This document shows, piece after piece, positions 32,888-42,845 of a stretch of 64,000 bases of DNA; within the stretch, counting starts at the first letter, position 1, and the number at the start of each line of letters is the position of its first letter. This DNA comes from Caballeronia ptereochthonis (GTDB lineage: Bacteria; Pseudomonadota; Gammaproteobacteria; Burkholderiales; Burkholderiaceae). Below the pieces are notes generated by a model. That model ran no database searches. It was not told where the DNA came from and was given only the letters and a program-made list of their open reading frames with translations. The position numbers and the translations under genes are program-made. The DNA is taken from contig NZ_FCOB02000027.1 of assembly GCF_001545075.1 (NCBI RefSeq), positions 1-64,000 on the forward strand, read 5' to 3'.

Positions 32888-34447
32888 TCAGACCTTTGCG
32901 ATGGTGAAGAGCCGCACGGCTTCGTCGAGCACCACGGCGCGCTCGGCGAGGCGCTTGGCGGTGACCGCCGCCTGCTCGACGAGCGCGGCATTCTGCTGGG
33001 TCGAATCGTCGAGATGGGCGACCGCCTGATTCACCTGCGCGATGCCCTCGGCCTGTTCGCCGCTCGCCTTCGCGACCTCCATGATGATCGTCGAGACGCG
33101 GTTCACCGCTTCGTCGATCGCGCGCATCTGGCTGGTCGTGCGCGAGACGAGGCTCGTGCCCTGCTCGATCTGCGCGACGCTCGTCGCCACCACGCCTTCG
33201 ATTTCCTTCGCCGATGCCGCGCAGCGCTGCGCCAGGTTGCGGACCTCGGTCGCGACCACGGCGAACGAGCGGCCCGCCTCGCCTGCGCGCGCCGCCTCGA
33301 CGGCCGCATTCAACGCGAGGATGTTGGTCTGGAACGCGATGCCGTCGATCACGTCGGTGATGTCCGCGATACGCCGCGACGCCGCCGTGATGCCCGCCAT
33401 CGTCTGCTCGACCTGGCTCGCGATGCGTCCGCCGTCGTCCGCCGCGACCTGCGCTTCCTTGACGAGCTCGAGCGCGCGAACGGTGGCGTCGGCGTTGCCT
33501 TGCACGGTGGTGGTCAGCTGATCCATCGTCGCGGCGGTCTGCTCGAGCGATGCCGCCTGCAATTCCGTGCGGCGCGACAGGTCCGTGTTGCCGCTCGAGA
33601 TTTCGGTCGCGGCGTCGAGCACGCCGCCGATCTGGCCGCGCACGTCGAACACGATTGCCGCGAGATTCGCTTTCAGCTGGGCGAGCGCGCGCTGCACGTC
33701 GCCGAGATCGTCGTGTCGCGCGTCGGGCATGTCGACGGTCAGATCGCCCGCGGCCATGCGCGCGGCGAAGCCGGACATCGTGCGCACGGGCGCATTCACC
33801 TGACGCGACAGCGCGAGCCAGCCCGCGAAGCTCACCGCCATGCCCGCGCCGAGCGCGAGCCAGAACGGCAGCGGCGGCGCGCCGCGCCAGCCGGCGAGGG
33901 CCGCGATCAGCATGACGACGGGTGCGGCGGCAAACGCCGTGCCGAGGCGCGCGCTCACCGGCATGTGCGCCAGCGCCGCGAGCTTGCCCCGGAGGCCGTA
34001 CCTCACGAGCGCGCCGCGCACGAGCCGGTGCGACGCGTTGCCTGCGCGCATCTGCGCATACAGCGCGGTCGTTTCGCGCACTTCCTCGCGGCTCGGCTTC
34101 ACGCGCACGGAGAGGTAGCCGACCGCCTTGCCATGCTCCATCACCGGCGTGACGTTCGCGCGCACCCAGTAGTGGTCGCCGTTCTTGCGGCGGTTCTTGA
34201 CGAGCGCGGTCCACGGGCGGCCGGCGCGGATCGTCGCCCACATATCGGCGAAGGCTTCGTGCGGCATGTCGGGATGGCGGATCAGGTTGTGCGGCTTGCC
34301 GATTAGTTCCTCGCGCGAGAAGCCGGACACCAGCACGAAAGCGGGATTGCAGTACTGGATGTTGCCGGAGAGATCGGTGGCGGAGACGAGCATCTCCGAG
34401 GCGGGAAAATCGAACTCTTGCTGAGTGACAGGCTGGTTGTTGCGCAT
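32888..34447 (-). CDS. PAS-domain methyl-accepting chemotaxis protein, Aer-like
   Basis: A 519-residue energy/redox-type chemoreceptor. Residues ~15-125 form a PAS domain (GNIQYCNPAFVLVSGFSREELIGKPHNLIRHPDMP), as in Aer. Two hydrophobic helices near 165-210 (VMLIAALAG and PLPFWLALGAGMAVSFAGWLAL) anchor it without a periplasmic domain. A HAMP follows, then the signalling domain with the conserved hairpin FQTNILALNAAVEAARAGEA. No CheR/CheB-binding pentapeptide is seen at the C-terminus. MRNNQPVTQQEFDFPAS is the usual Aer start. Confidence 0.9.
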   Translation of the reverse strand: MRNNQPVTQQEFDFPASEMLVSATDLSGNIQYCNPAFVLVSGFSREELIGKPHNLIRHPDMPHEAFADMWATIRAGRPWTALVKNRRKNGDHYWVRANVTPVMEHGKAVGYLSVRVKPSREEVRETTALYAQMRAGNASHRLVRGALVRYGLRGKLAALAHMPVSARLGTAFAAAPVVMLIAALAGWRGAPPLPFWLALGAGMAVSFAGWLALSRQVNAPVRTMSGFAARMAAGDLTVDMPDARHDDLGDVQRALAQLKANLAAIVFDVRGQIGGVLDAATEISSGNTDLSRRTELQAASLEQTAATMDQLTTTVQGNADATVRALELVKEAQVAADDGGRIASQVEQTMAGITAASRRIADITDVIDGIAFQTNILALNAAVEAARAGEAGRSFAVVATEVRNLAQRCAASAKEIEGVVATSVAQIEQGTSLVSRTTSQMRAIDEAVNRVSTIIMEVAKASGEQAEGIAQVNQAVAHLDDSTQQNAALVEQAAVTAKRLAERAVVLDEAVRLFTIAKV

Positions 34448-34583
34448 GATGTCCTTGCTCTTCTCCCGATGCACGCGCCGCCCGAACGACGGACGGCGCG
34501 CTCTGAATTACACGGACATAACGGCCATTATCCTCACATTCTTTAGGGGAATCCGACCAAAACGCTCAACTGTGATGCCCGCG

Positions 34584-35378
34584 TTATTGCGCGCTCCAGC
34601 CGCCGTCGATCTGCAGCGCCGCGCCGCGCATTTCGCTTGCGGCATCGGAGCAGAGAAACACGGCCATGTCGCCGATCTGCTGGGCCGTGACGAATTGCGC
34701 GGACGGTTGCTTGTCGCCGAGCAGTTTGGCGCGCGCGGCGTCGGGCGAGAGCGAGTCGCGCGCGGCGAGGTCGTCGATCTGCTTCTGCACGAGCGGGGTG
34801 AGCACGAAGCCGGGGCAGATGGCGTTGACGGTCACGCCGGTGCGGGCGTTCTCGAGCGCGGCGACCTTCGTCAGGCCGACGATGCCGTGCTTGGCGGCCA
34901 CGTAGGCCGACTTGCCTGTCGACCCCACGAGCCCGTGCACGGATGCGATGTTGATCACGCGGCCCCAGTTGCGCGCGCGCATCTGCGGCAACGCGACGCG
35001 CATCGTGTGGAACGCCGAGCTGAGGTTGATGGCGATGATCGCGTCCCAGCGATCGACCGGAAATTCGTCGATGGTCGCGACGTGCTGGATGCCTGCGTTG
35101 TTCACGAGGATGTCGACTGCGCCGAAATTTTCATTCGCGAAGGCGATCATCGCTTCGATTTCGGCGGGCTTGGTCATGTCGGCGGGGTGGTGTACGGCTT
35201 TCGCGCCGGTTGCCTCGATCTGCTTCAGTACGCTTTCGACATCGCCGAAGCCGTTGAGGACGAGGTTCGCGCCGGCGTGTGCGAGCGCTGTGGCGATGCC
35301 GAGGCCGATTCCACTCGTCGAGCCGGTGACGAGAGCCGTTTTGCCGGCGAGCAATGGGGTCGATGTGGGGTGAGTCAT
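34584..35378 (-). CDS. bdhA: 3-hydroxybutyrate dehydrogenase
   Basis: A 264-residue short-chain dehydrogenase that interconverts D-3-hydroxybutyrate and acetoacetate with NAD. It shows the cofactor motif TGSTSGIGLGIA (residues ~19-30), NNAG, and catalytic Ser-Tyr-Lys in NIASVHGL and SAYVAAKHG. The segment NAICPGFVLTPLVQKQI is typical of bacterial BdhA, which has a longer substrate lid than FabG. The GntP-type permease and the sigma-54 activator upstream make a coherent 3-hydroxybutyrate uptake and oxidation unit. Confidence 0.9.
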   Translation of the reverse strand: MTHPTSTPLLAGKTALVTGSTSGIGLGIATALAHAGANLVLNGFGDVESVLKQIEATGAKAVHHPADMTKPAEIEAMIAFANENFGAVDILVNNAGIQHVATIDEFPVDRWDAIIAINLSSAFHTMRVALPQMRARNWGRVINIASVHGLVGSTGKSAYVAAKHGIVGLTKVAALENARTGVTVNAICPGFVLTPLVQKQIDDLAARDSLSPDAARAKLLGDKQPSAQFVTAQQIGDMAVFLCSDAASEMRGAALQIDGGWSAQ

Positions 35379-35473
35379 GGGTGGGGTTTGCCTCCTTCAA
35401 ATCGGTTTTGTTTTGGCCTTGTGTGGCCGGGGTCATTGTTGCTTTTTTTTTTGCGGTTGCTTTGTGCTTCTGT

Positions 35474-35554
35474 GGAATCCTGAATTCTTAGTGGTCTATT
35501 AGCGTTGCGCCGCACAGGGGCAATGCTAATAGACCGACGCGAATACAGGATTCC
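35474..35554. repeat. 81-bp nested inverted repeat between the permease and bdhA
   Basis: Outer arms GGAATCCTG (35474-35482) and CAGGATTCC (35546-35554) are perfect. Inner arms GGTCTATTAGC (35493-35503) and GCTAATAGACC (35525-35535) are perfect, and continue inward as GTTGC/GCAAT with one wobble. The structure lies in the 211-bp gap of a co-directional gene pair. No T-run follows on the minus strand, so it is not a classic terminator. A MITE-like remnant or an mRNA processing/stability hairpin is possible. Confidence 0.6.
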
Positions 35555-35589
35555 CCGAAAGCCCAACCGCACCGCCCCAAAAAGAAAAC

Positions 35590-36990
35590 TTAAACAATCC
35601 CAGTCAAGTAATACACAGCAATAACAAAGAAGACAGCCAAAGTCTTAATAACAGTGACCGCGAAGATATCGCGATAAGACTCCCGATGAGTGAGTCCTGT
35701 AACCGCGAGCAGCGTGATAACAGCGCCGTTGTGCGGCAACGTATCCATCCCACCCGAGGCCATCGCGACGACCCGGTGCAGCACTTCGAGCGGAATATGC
35801 GCCGCCTGCGCCCCCGCGATGAACGTATCCGACATGGCAGCAAGCGCGATGCTCATACCGCCGGACGCCGACCCGGTAATTCCCGCAAGCGAACTCACCG
35901 AAATAGCCGCATTGACGAGCGGATTCGGAATGCTCTTCAGCGCATCGGACACGACGATGAACCCCGGCAGCGCCGCGATCACGCCGCCGAAGCCGTACTC
36001 GGAAGCCGTATTCATCGCCGCAAGCAAGGCCCCGGCGACCGCCGCGCGCGTGCCGCCCGCGAAACGCTCCTTCACCCGCGAGAACGCGGTCAGCACCACC
36101 AGCACGATGCCGAGCAGCAACGCACCCTCCACCGCCCAGATCGCGACGACCGTCTTGACCGCCGTCGTCACCGGCGCGTGGACACCCGGCAGCACTTCAG
36201 GCGTCACCGTGTAGCTCGCGCCATACCACGTCGGAATCCACTTGGTCAGCGCGAAGTTGGCGACGCCCACGAGCACGAGCGGCGCGATCGCCAGCACGGG
36301 ATTCGGCAGCGAAGTCGATTCGACCCGCTCCGGCTCGTTCACGAGCGACGTGCCGTAACCTTCGCCCTTCGCCATCGCCGAACGGCGGCGCCACTCGAGA
36401 AACGTCAGCCCCACCACGATGATGAACACCGAGCCGATCACGCCCAGCCACGGCGCGGCCCAGCCGGTCGTCTTGAAGAACGTCGTCGGGATGATGTTCT
36501 GGATTTGCGGCGTGCCCGGCAACGAATCCATCGTGAACGAGAACGCCCCCAGCGCGATCGCGCCCGGCATCAGGCGCTTCGGGATATTGCTCTGGCGATA
36601 CATCTCCGCCGCGAAGGGATACACCGCGAACACGACGACGAACAGCGACACGCCGCCATAGGTGAGCAGCGCGCACACCGCGACTATCACCGCATTCACG
36701 CGCGACTTGCCGATATAGCGGATCGCGGCGGCGACGATCGACTCGGAGAAGCCCGACAGTTCGATGACCTTGCCGAACACCGCGCCGAGCAGGAACACCG
36801 GGAAGTAGAGCTTCACGAAGCCGACCATCTTCTCCATGAAGATGCCGGAAAACACCGGCGCGACGGCGGCGGGATCGGTGAGGAGGACGGCTGCGAGCGC
36901 TGCGATCGGCGCGAAAAGAATGACGCTGTAGCCGCGATAGGCAGCCAGCATCAGGAACGCCAGGGCGGCGAGCACGATGATGAACGACAT
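35590..36990 (-). CDS. GntP family permease, probable 3-hydroxybutyrate transporter
   Basis: A 466-residue, 12-14-helix permease of the gluconate:H+ symporter (GntP/YgbN-like) superfamily, with KLYFPVFLLGAVFGKVIELSG early, GALLLGIVLVVLTA in the middle, and ITGSASGGMSIALAAMS plus HRVVAMASGGMDTLPHNGAVITLL late. This branch is commonly found next to hydroxybutyrate dehydrogenases and is annotated as D-beta-hydroxybutyrate permease. ATG 36990 has GGAG upstream. A -24/-12 promoter lies 104-120 bp upstream and the divergent gene encodes a sigma-54 activator, so induction through RpoN is expected. Confidence 0.85.
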   Translation of the reverse strand: MSFIIVLAALAFLMLAAYRGYSVILFAPIAALAAVLLTDPAAVAPVFSGIFMEKMVGFVKLYFPVFLLGAVFGKVIELSGFSESIVAAAIRYIGKSRVNAVIVAVCALLTYGGVSLFVVVFAVYPFAAEMYRQSNIPKRLMPGAIALGAFSFTMDSLPGTPQIQNIIPTTFFKTTGWAAPWLGVIGSVFIIVVGLTFLEWRRRSAMAKGEGYGTSLVNEPERVESTSLPNPVLAIAPLVLVGVANFALTKWIPTWYGASYTVTPEVLPGVHAPVTTAVKTVVAIWAVEGALLLGIVLVVLTAFSRVKERFAGGTRAAVAGALLAAMNTASEYGFGGVIAALPGFIVVSDALKSIPNPLVNAAISVSSLAGITGSASGGMSIALAAMSDTFIAGAQAAHIPLEVLHRVVAMASGGMDTLPHNGAVITLLAVTGLTHRESYRDIFAVTVIKTLAVFFVIAVYYLTGIV

Positions 36991-37093
36991 TGAGTCTCCG
37001 TGAGTGGTTTGTTCTTTGAACGTAGTCCGCGAGCCTCTCCTGAAAGCCGCGGAAGCCCCTTCCAGCGCGATGGTGACACGCCGCGCGGGCAAA

Positions 37094-37110
37094 CGCAGCT
37101 TTCGTGCCAG
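37094..37110 (-). promoter_or_regulatory. Sigma-54 (-24/-12) promoter of the permease-bdhA unit
   Basis: On the minus strand it reads CTGGCACGAAAGCTGCG. The GG at -24 and GC at -12 have the required 10-bp spacing, and TGGCAC-N5-(T/C)TGC matches the consensus well. It points toward the GntP-type gene. Confidence 0.8.
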
Positions 37111-37172
37111 CGCGCCGAACCCCAGCCCGGACGGGCATCGGGCAAGCATGGCATCGCAAGATTTCAGCCGGA

Positions 37173-37292
37173 TGTCTCCAGATCGAGACAGCCGCGGAAC
37201 TCGCCCGGTCGTCATCGCCTCCAGAAGGTTAGTGCAGATGCGGATTGTCCGCTCGTCTCGGAATTGAGATATTTCGTCTCGAAAGAGAGATA
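37173..37292. promoter_or_regulatory. Three upstream activator dyads for the sigma-54 regulator
   Basis: Three copies of (T/C)GTCTC-N6-GAGA(C/T)A occur: TGTCTC-CAGATC-GAGACA at 37173-37190, CGTCTC-GGAATT-GAGATA at 37254-37271 and CGTCTC-GAAAGA-GAGATA at 37275-37292. The last two are 21 bp apart. They lie 63-199 bp upstream of the sigma-54 promoter, the usual enhancer distance, and overlap the 5' region of the activator gene. Confidence 0.75.
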
Positions 37293-37308
37293 AGGAGACG
37301 AAGGCGGT

Positions 37309-38763
<1,455 letters not shown>

Positions 38764-38856
38764 GGCGCGTTCGCGCATACGCCAGATCGACGCGAAAGCT
38801 TTGCGTGGCATACTCGCGAAATCGAAAATAACGACCAGGAATCAAAGGGGTATCGC

Positions 38857-39111
38857 ATGAAACTCGGCAAAGCAATCGGCCTTTCAGTCATGCTCGCGGG
38901 CGGCGCCTGGGCGCTTGCCGGATGCAGCAGCGCGCCGCCGCTTTTTTCCGCCGATGGACGCCCCACGCAGCAGATCCAGTGCCCCGCCTACGGCGGCTGG
39001 AGCAACTGCACGGACAACGCCAAGGCGCTTTGCCCGGGCGGCTACGACGTACTCGGCCAGTCGACCGAAAACAACCAGAACGCGCTGCTCGTCGCCTGCA
39101 AGGCGAACTAG
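38857..39111 (+). CDS. Small secreted lipoprotein
   Basis: An 84-residue lipoprotein. The signal peptide ends in the lipobox LAGC (Cys at residue 23). The mature part has four further cysteines in QCPAYGGWSNCTDNAKALCPGGYDVLG and ACKAN, enough for two disulfides. The C..NCT..A..LCPGGY pattern is seen in many small proteobacterial outer-membrane-associated lipoproteins of unknown role. AAAGGGG precedes the ATG. Confidence 0.7.
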   Translation: MKLGKAIGLSVMLAGGAWALAGCSSAPPLFSADGRPTQQIQCPAYGGWSNCTDNAKALCPGGYDVLGQSTENNQNALLVACKAN

Positions 39112-39160
39112 CCGCGCGCCGCGGCATCGAAGCGAGCAATTGTCCCGACAAGGAGTAACG

Positions 39161-40381
39161 ATGGCCAACGCCGGCTTCGATTCCGCGCGCCTTGCGCAAA
39201 CACGCACCGCCATGCAGCGTTTCGTCGATGCGGGCCATATCGCCGGCATCGTCATGCTGACCTGGCGGCACGGCGAAATCGCACAGGCGGATGCACTCGG
39301 CTTTCGCGACATCGAAAGCCGCACGCCGATGTCGCGCGACACGCTGTTTCGCATCGCGTCGATGACCAAGCCCGTCACGAGCGTCGCCGCGCTGATGCTG
39401 GTCGAGGAAGGTCGCATCGCGCTGGAATCGCCGGTGACGAACTGGCTGCCGGAACTCGCGAAGCTCACGGTGCTGCGCGATCCCGAAGGACCGCTCACGC
39501 AGACCGCGCCCGTGACGCAGCCGATCACGCTGCTCGACCTGCTCACGCATCGCGCGGGCTTCGCGTATCACTTCACGGCGGCGGGCGAACTGGCCGCCGC
39601 ATACGAAAGCGTCTTCAACGGCTTCGACTCGATGGTCGATCCGGCGCGCTGGCTCGAACATGTCGCCGAGCTGCCGCTGATGTACCCGCCGGGCCAGCGC
39701 TGGCATTACGGCATTTCCACCGACGTGCTCGGCGCGCTCGTGCAGCGCGTCGCCGACATGCCGCTCGGCGAGTTTTTCCGCACGCGCATCTTCGAGCCGC
39801 TCGGCATGAGCGATACGGGTTTTTCGGTTTCATCGGAGCAGGCGGCGCGGCTGTCGACCTCCTATGCCGTGGATGCGAACGGCAAGCGCTCCGCCGAGGA
39901 TCATCCGTCGACGAGCCGCTGGCTGAATCCGAAGCGCTTTCAAAGCGGCGGGGGCGGCCTGGTCTCGAGCGCCGACGACTATCTGCAGTTCGCGCGCGTG
40001 CTGCTCGGCCGCGGCCGTCTGCAAGGCGACGCGGCGGAGCGCGCACGCGGGCCGCGCCTGCTTTCGCACAAGTCGGTCGACCTGATGCGCTCGAACTTTC
40101 TCACGCCCGAACAGCGCGCGATTCCCGCGTTCGGCTATCCGATCTGGCGCGCGCAGGGCTTCGGCCTCGGCGTATCGGTCATCGACGATCCCGCGCAGCA
40201 ACTGCCCGCCGGTTATCGCTCGACGGGCTCGTTCGCGTGGCCCGGCGCGCTCGGCACGAGCTGGTTCGCTGATCCGGTGGAGAACATGATCGGCATCATG
40301 CTGATCCAGCGGCGCGCGGCCGAGCCGTTTCCGCTCGCGAAGGAATACGAGCGGCTGATCTACGCCGCCATCGACGATTGA
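39161..40381 (+). CDS. Serine hydrolase, class C beta-lactamase/esterase family
   Basis: A 406-residue protein of the penicillin-binding-protein/beta-lactamase-like serine hydrolases. The nucleophile motif SMTK is at residues 67-70 (LFRIASMTKPVTS). The second motif is a Tyr in WHYGIS (YGI in place of YxN), and the KTG-equivalent is HxG-like near SFAWPGALG. This pattern fits the EstB-type esterases better than true beta-lactamases. No signal peptide, so it is cytoplasmic. AAGGAG lies 6 nt before ATG 39161. The physiological ester is unknown. Confidence 0.8.
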   Translation: MANAGFDSARLAQTRTAMQRFVDAGHIAGIVMLTWRHGEIAQADALGFRDIESRTPMSRDTLFRIASMTKPVTSVAALMLVEEGRIALESPVTNWLPELAKLTVLRDPEGPLTQTAPVTQPITLLDLLTHRAGFAYHFTAAGELAAAYESVFNGFDSMVDPARWLEHVAELPLMYPPGQRWHYGISTDVLGALVQRVADMPLGEFFRTRIFEPLGMSDTGFSVSSEQAARLSTSYAVDANGKRSAEDHPSTSRWLNPKRFQSGGGGLVSSADDYLQFARVLLGRGRLQGDAAERARGPRLLSHKSVDLMRSNFLTPEQRAIPAFGYPIWRAQGFGLGVSVIDDPAQQLPAGYRSTGSFAWPGALGTSWFADPVENMIGIMLIQRRAAEPFPLAKEYERLIYAAIDD

Positions 40382-40385
40382 CCGG

Positions 40386-40955
40386 TCAGCCGTGCTGCGT
40401 CTCGCGCAGCATCGTGACGTCGTAGCCGAGCGCGCGCGTGCGCTCGATCAGCGAGCGGCGCAACTCCGACGAGGGCTTAGGCTCGCGCGTCAGGATCCAT
40501 AGATAGCGCCCGCTGGGCTCGCCGACGATGGACCACGAGTAATCGTCGGCGTGATCGAGAATCCAGTAGTCGCCGACGTAGAACGGACCGAAGAACGACA
40601 CCTTCAGCTTCGTGCCGTTCGATCCCGGAACGATCTTCGCGCGTCCCTCCGCCGACCGGTACGGTCCGCCGAGCCCGCCTTGCCGGTATCCGTTGATGAC
40701 CGACACGAGCCCGTCCTCCCGACGCGCATAGTTTGCGGTCACCGCTTCGCAGTTACGCTCGAAACGGTTCTCGTAGCGGGCGAATTCGTGCCAATGACCG
40801 AGATAACGATCGAGATCGACGGCTTTCGACGGTTCCGGAACATGCTCGTTGCCCGGCTTGCGCGCCCCGTTCGATACCCAGGCGACGAGCGTGCCGATTC
40901 CGCCGATCGCCACCAGCGCCGCGGCGCCCCAGGCCCAGAATCTTTTGATTTTCAT
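40386..40955 (-). CDS. Lipocalin (Blc-like) membrane-anchored protein
   Basis: A 189-residue bacterial lipocalin. An N-terminal hydrophobic segment (AAALVAIGGIGTLVAWVS) acts as a signal or anchor; no lipobox cysteine is evident, unlike E. coli Blc. The first lipocalin motif is YLGHWHEFARYENRFERNC (G-x-W pattern) and the later ones are KVSFFGPFYVGDYWILD and YLWILTREPK. Lipocalins of this group bind lysophospholipids or fatty acids. MKIKRFW was chosen as start; earlier in-frame starts would add non-hydrophobic residues. Confidence 0.85.
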   Translation of the reverse strand: MKIKRFWAWGAAALVAIGGIGTLVAWVSNGARKPGNEHVPEPSKAVDLDRYLGHWHEFARYENRFERNCEAVTANYARREDGLVSVINGYRQGGLGGPYRSAEGRAKIVPGSNGTKLKVSFFGPFYVGDYWILDHADDYSWSIVGEPSGRYLWILTREPKPSSELRRSLIERTRALGYDVTMLRETQHG

Positions 40956-41022
40956 GTCGCGCGAATGCGTGAGAGTGTACGAAGGCTGAGCGTGCAGCAA
41001 GCTTCGTTCCGTCGGAGGCGGG

Positions 41023-41041
41023 TCCCGAACTCTCTCACCTT
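41023..41041 (+). repeat. Dispersed intergenic repeat TCCCG-N6-CTCACCTT, copy 5
   Basis: TCCCG-AACTCT-CTCACCTT in the ~590-bp gap (40956-41540) between the lipocalin gene and the AEC pseudogene. Nothing else recognisable is in this gap apart from copies 6 and 7. Confidence 0.6.
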
Positions 41042-41180
41042 CGAGCTGCCGCGACGGTGCGGGCGTGACTTCCTCCGGCAGCGCGGAAGGGCGCAAGTGC
41101 TTGTCGGCATTGGGTTTTGCTTTGGGCGCACGCGGCGGCTGCCGCATCGCTCAATGCAATTGCCGTGACTTTCGTCGGGC

Positions 41181-41199
41181 TCCCGTATCGCCTCACCTT
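41181..41199 (+). repeat. Dispersed intergenic repeat TCCCG-N6-CTCACCTT, copy 6
   Basis: TCCCG-TATCGC-CTCACCTT, same orientation as copies 5 and 7. Confidence 0.6.
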
Positions 41200-41426
41200 G
41201 AGTCGCGCAGCGGGGATCTTCGTTCGTTGATGGTCGGCGGCAGCGCCGGCCGTCATGCGTTGGCCGCGTACCGGCGCCGCCGGACTGCCGGAATCGAATG
41301 CTTTATGGAACAAGGGCTTGCATCATTCCCTTAAACACGGAACTGAGATGGCGGAATACTTCGTGATCCATAAGGTCCGTCCAACAGTGAGTCGCAAGCG
41401 TGTCGGCCGGCTCACCGTCGCACGCA

Positions 41427-41445
41427 TCCCGAATCGCCTCACCTT
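41427..41445 (+). repeat. Dispersed intergenic repeat TCCCG-N6-CTCACCTT, copy 7
   Basis: TCCCG-AATCGC-CTCACCTT, 246 bp after copy 6. Confidence 0.6.
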
Positions 41446-41540
41446 TTCGGCAAGGAGTAGCCTCTCGCCCTTTCCTCTCACGCTCGACGCTGTTTCCTCA
41501 TGCCTTCGCCGGTTTCCCCGTCCGTCGCAATTTCCTCGCT

Positions 41541-41943
41541 GCTCACTCCGCTCTTCAGATCATCCTGCCGGTCTTCGGTCTCATCTTCGCGGGCTATGCG
41601 TGCCGCAAGCTGAACAAGCTGGGACCGGCCGCCGCGTCGGAGCTCAATCGTTTCGTCGTGTATCTCGCGCTGCCCGCGCTGCTCTTCGACATCATGGCAA
41701 AGACGCCCTGGAGCATGCTCGATCAGCCCGCGTTCCAAACCGAAAAGCGCATTGCCGCGACGCTCGGGCACGTGGCGAAGTCGCTCGCGAAGAGTCCGTG
41801 CTGGTTGCGCTCGGGTTGTTTCCCGGCGCAAAGGGCGAAGCGGGCGACGGGCGCGCTCGTGAGCCTCAAGCTTCTCGCACAGCCGCGGCTGACGTGGTGG
41901 CTCGCGTTTCATCTGTTCGGCCTGCCGCCGCTGTGCTCTGAGC
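41541..41943 (+). pseudogene. AEC family transporter remnant
   Basis: The frame at 41541-41735 encodes an auxin efflux carrier-type N-terminus (ALQIILPVFGLIFAGYACRKL, then ELNRFVVYLALPALLFDIMA) but lacks an ATG at the expected place. After QPAF it jumps to a segment matching the late part of the family: VLVALGLF in another frame and then SLKLLAQPRLTWWLAFHLFGLPPL in the first frame. About half of the normal ~310 residues are missing and at least one frameshift is present. This is a decayed gene with a central deletion. Confidence 0.75.
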
Positions 41944-41961
41944 GCCGCGGAGATCGCGCGC

Positions 41962-41992
41962 AAAAAAACGCCCGGCGCGGGAGCGTCGGGCG
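41962..41992 (-). terminator. Rho-independent terminator of the DUF4148 gene
   Basis: On the minus strand CGCCCGACGC-TCCC-GCGCCGGGCG forms a 10-bp stem with one G-T pair, followed by seven T. It lies 74 bp past the stop of the minus-strand gene ending at 42066. Confidence 0.75.
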
Positions 41993-42065
41993 AAACCACC
42001 TTCTGTTCGACGGTGGAGGAGGGATGGCTCAGACGGCGTCCTCTGAATCTTTCTGAAACCGGTGC

Positions 42066-42305
42066 TTAGCGCACGTTGCCGGCGTCGCGCGCGTCCGCGC
42101 GAAGTTGCGCGTGCCGTTCCTGATACGGGCGCAGTTGCGGATAGCTCAACGCATTCACCGCATCGAGATCGCCCGCGCGACGGGCGCTCGCGAGTTCCGC
42201 CTTGACTTCCGCGCGGGTCTTGCCGCCATACGTCGATTGCGCGAATGCGGGCGCGGTAGCGAGAAGCGCCGACAGAACCAGACCGCCGATCAGTGTGTTC
42301 TTCAT
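42066..42305 (-). CDS. DUF4148 family small secreted protein
   Basis: A 79-residue protein. The signal peptide MKNTLIGGLVLSALLATAPAFA is followed by GKTRAEVKAELASARRAGDLDAVNALSYPQL, the core of DUF4148, a family nearly confined to Burkholderiaceae. The ATG has GGAGG about 8 nt upstream. A terminator follows. Function of the family is unknown. Confidence 0.85.
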   Translation of the reverse strand: MKNTLIGGLVLSALLATAPAFAQSTYGGKTRAEVKAELASARRAGDLDAVNALSYPQLRPYQERHAQLRADARDAGNVR

Positions 42306-42587
42306 TTGGAAACCTCCTGGATGCGTCTTGCGTCGGGGTGACGCTTGGGAAAAGTCTAGGAGGAAAGCTATTGGACAAAAATACCGATTGAACCAACACA
42401 TTGTTGTCGAGAGTGGTTGAATGCTGGCCCACGATTCGCAGGCGATGCCCGATTCAAAGCTGCGGATTGTTACCGGATCGGTAAGAGCGATTTCCGCTCC
42501 GTGCGGTTTTTATGTGAGCCCTTCATAGCTAAAGTTGACTCATCGATCGAACGCGATCGGACAAATGAATCGATCTGGAGGTGTCAC

Positions 42588-42722
42588 ATGAAGCGCATTC
42601 TTACCGTATTGGTTGCATCGCTCGCCCTGTTCGCCGCCGCTGGCGCGGCTCAGGCGGCCGATTCGCAGCCTTCGACCTGCCAAGGTCCGGCTTCGCAATG
42701 CAACGTGTTCTTCGGTCAGTAA
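42588..42722 (+). CDS. Very small secreted peptide
   Basis: A 44-residue protein: a signal peptide (MKRILTVLVASLALFAAAGAAQA) and a mature peptide of only ~20 residues with two cysteines (TCQGPASQCNVFFGQ) that could form a disulfide loop. A strong CTGGAGGT lies 6 nt before the ATG and a hairpin follows, so it is probably expressed. No family recognised. Confidence 0.65.
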   Translation: MKRILTVLVASLALFAAAGAAQAADSQPSTCQGPASQCNVFFGQ

Positions 42723-42750
42723 GCAGGGGGTTTTCGCCGAAAAACGGTGC

Positions 42751-42778
42751 AGGAGGCGCTCTTTATGGGCGCCTCGTT
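42751..42778 (+). terminator. Probable terminator after the small secreted peptide
   Basis: AGGCGC-N9-GCGCCT hairpin followed by a broken T-tract (CGTTTCGTTT), about 30 bp past the stop. Moderate strength. Confidence 0.5.
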
Positions 42779-42822
42779 TCGTTTACGTATCAAAAACTAA
42801 ACAGCGAAGCGCTTACCCCGAC

Positions 42823-42845
42823 TTATCCACACTTTCTGTGGATAA
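42823..42845. other. Head-to-head pair of perfect DnaA boxes
   Basis: TTATCCACA-CTTTC-TGTGGATAA: both arms equal the strong DnaA consensus TTATNCACA, arranged as a perfect 9-bp inverted repeat with a 5-nt spacer. It lies in the 340-bp gap before the FMN reductase gene; that gap holds no other recognised feature beyond the upstream terminator. Confidence 0.6.

Noticed and set aside
35442..35452. Long T-run suggestive of a terminator
   Set aside because: No stem immediately upstream on the plus strand. On the minus strand, where the flanking genes are transcribed, it is an A-run.
41348..41941. Plus-strand frame starting MAEYFVIHKVRP in the repeat-rich gap
   Set aside because: It reads through two repeat-like stretches and into the AEC pseudogene in the wrong frame; no ribosome-binding site and no family resemblance.
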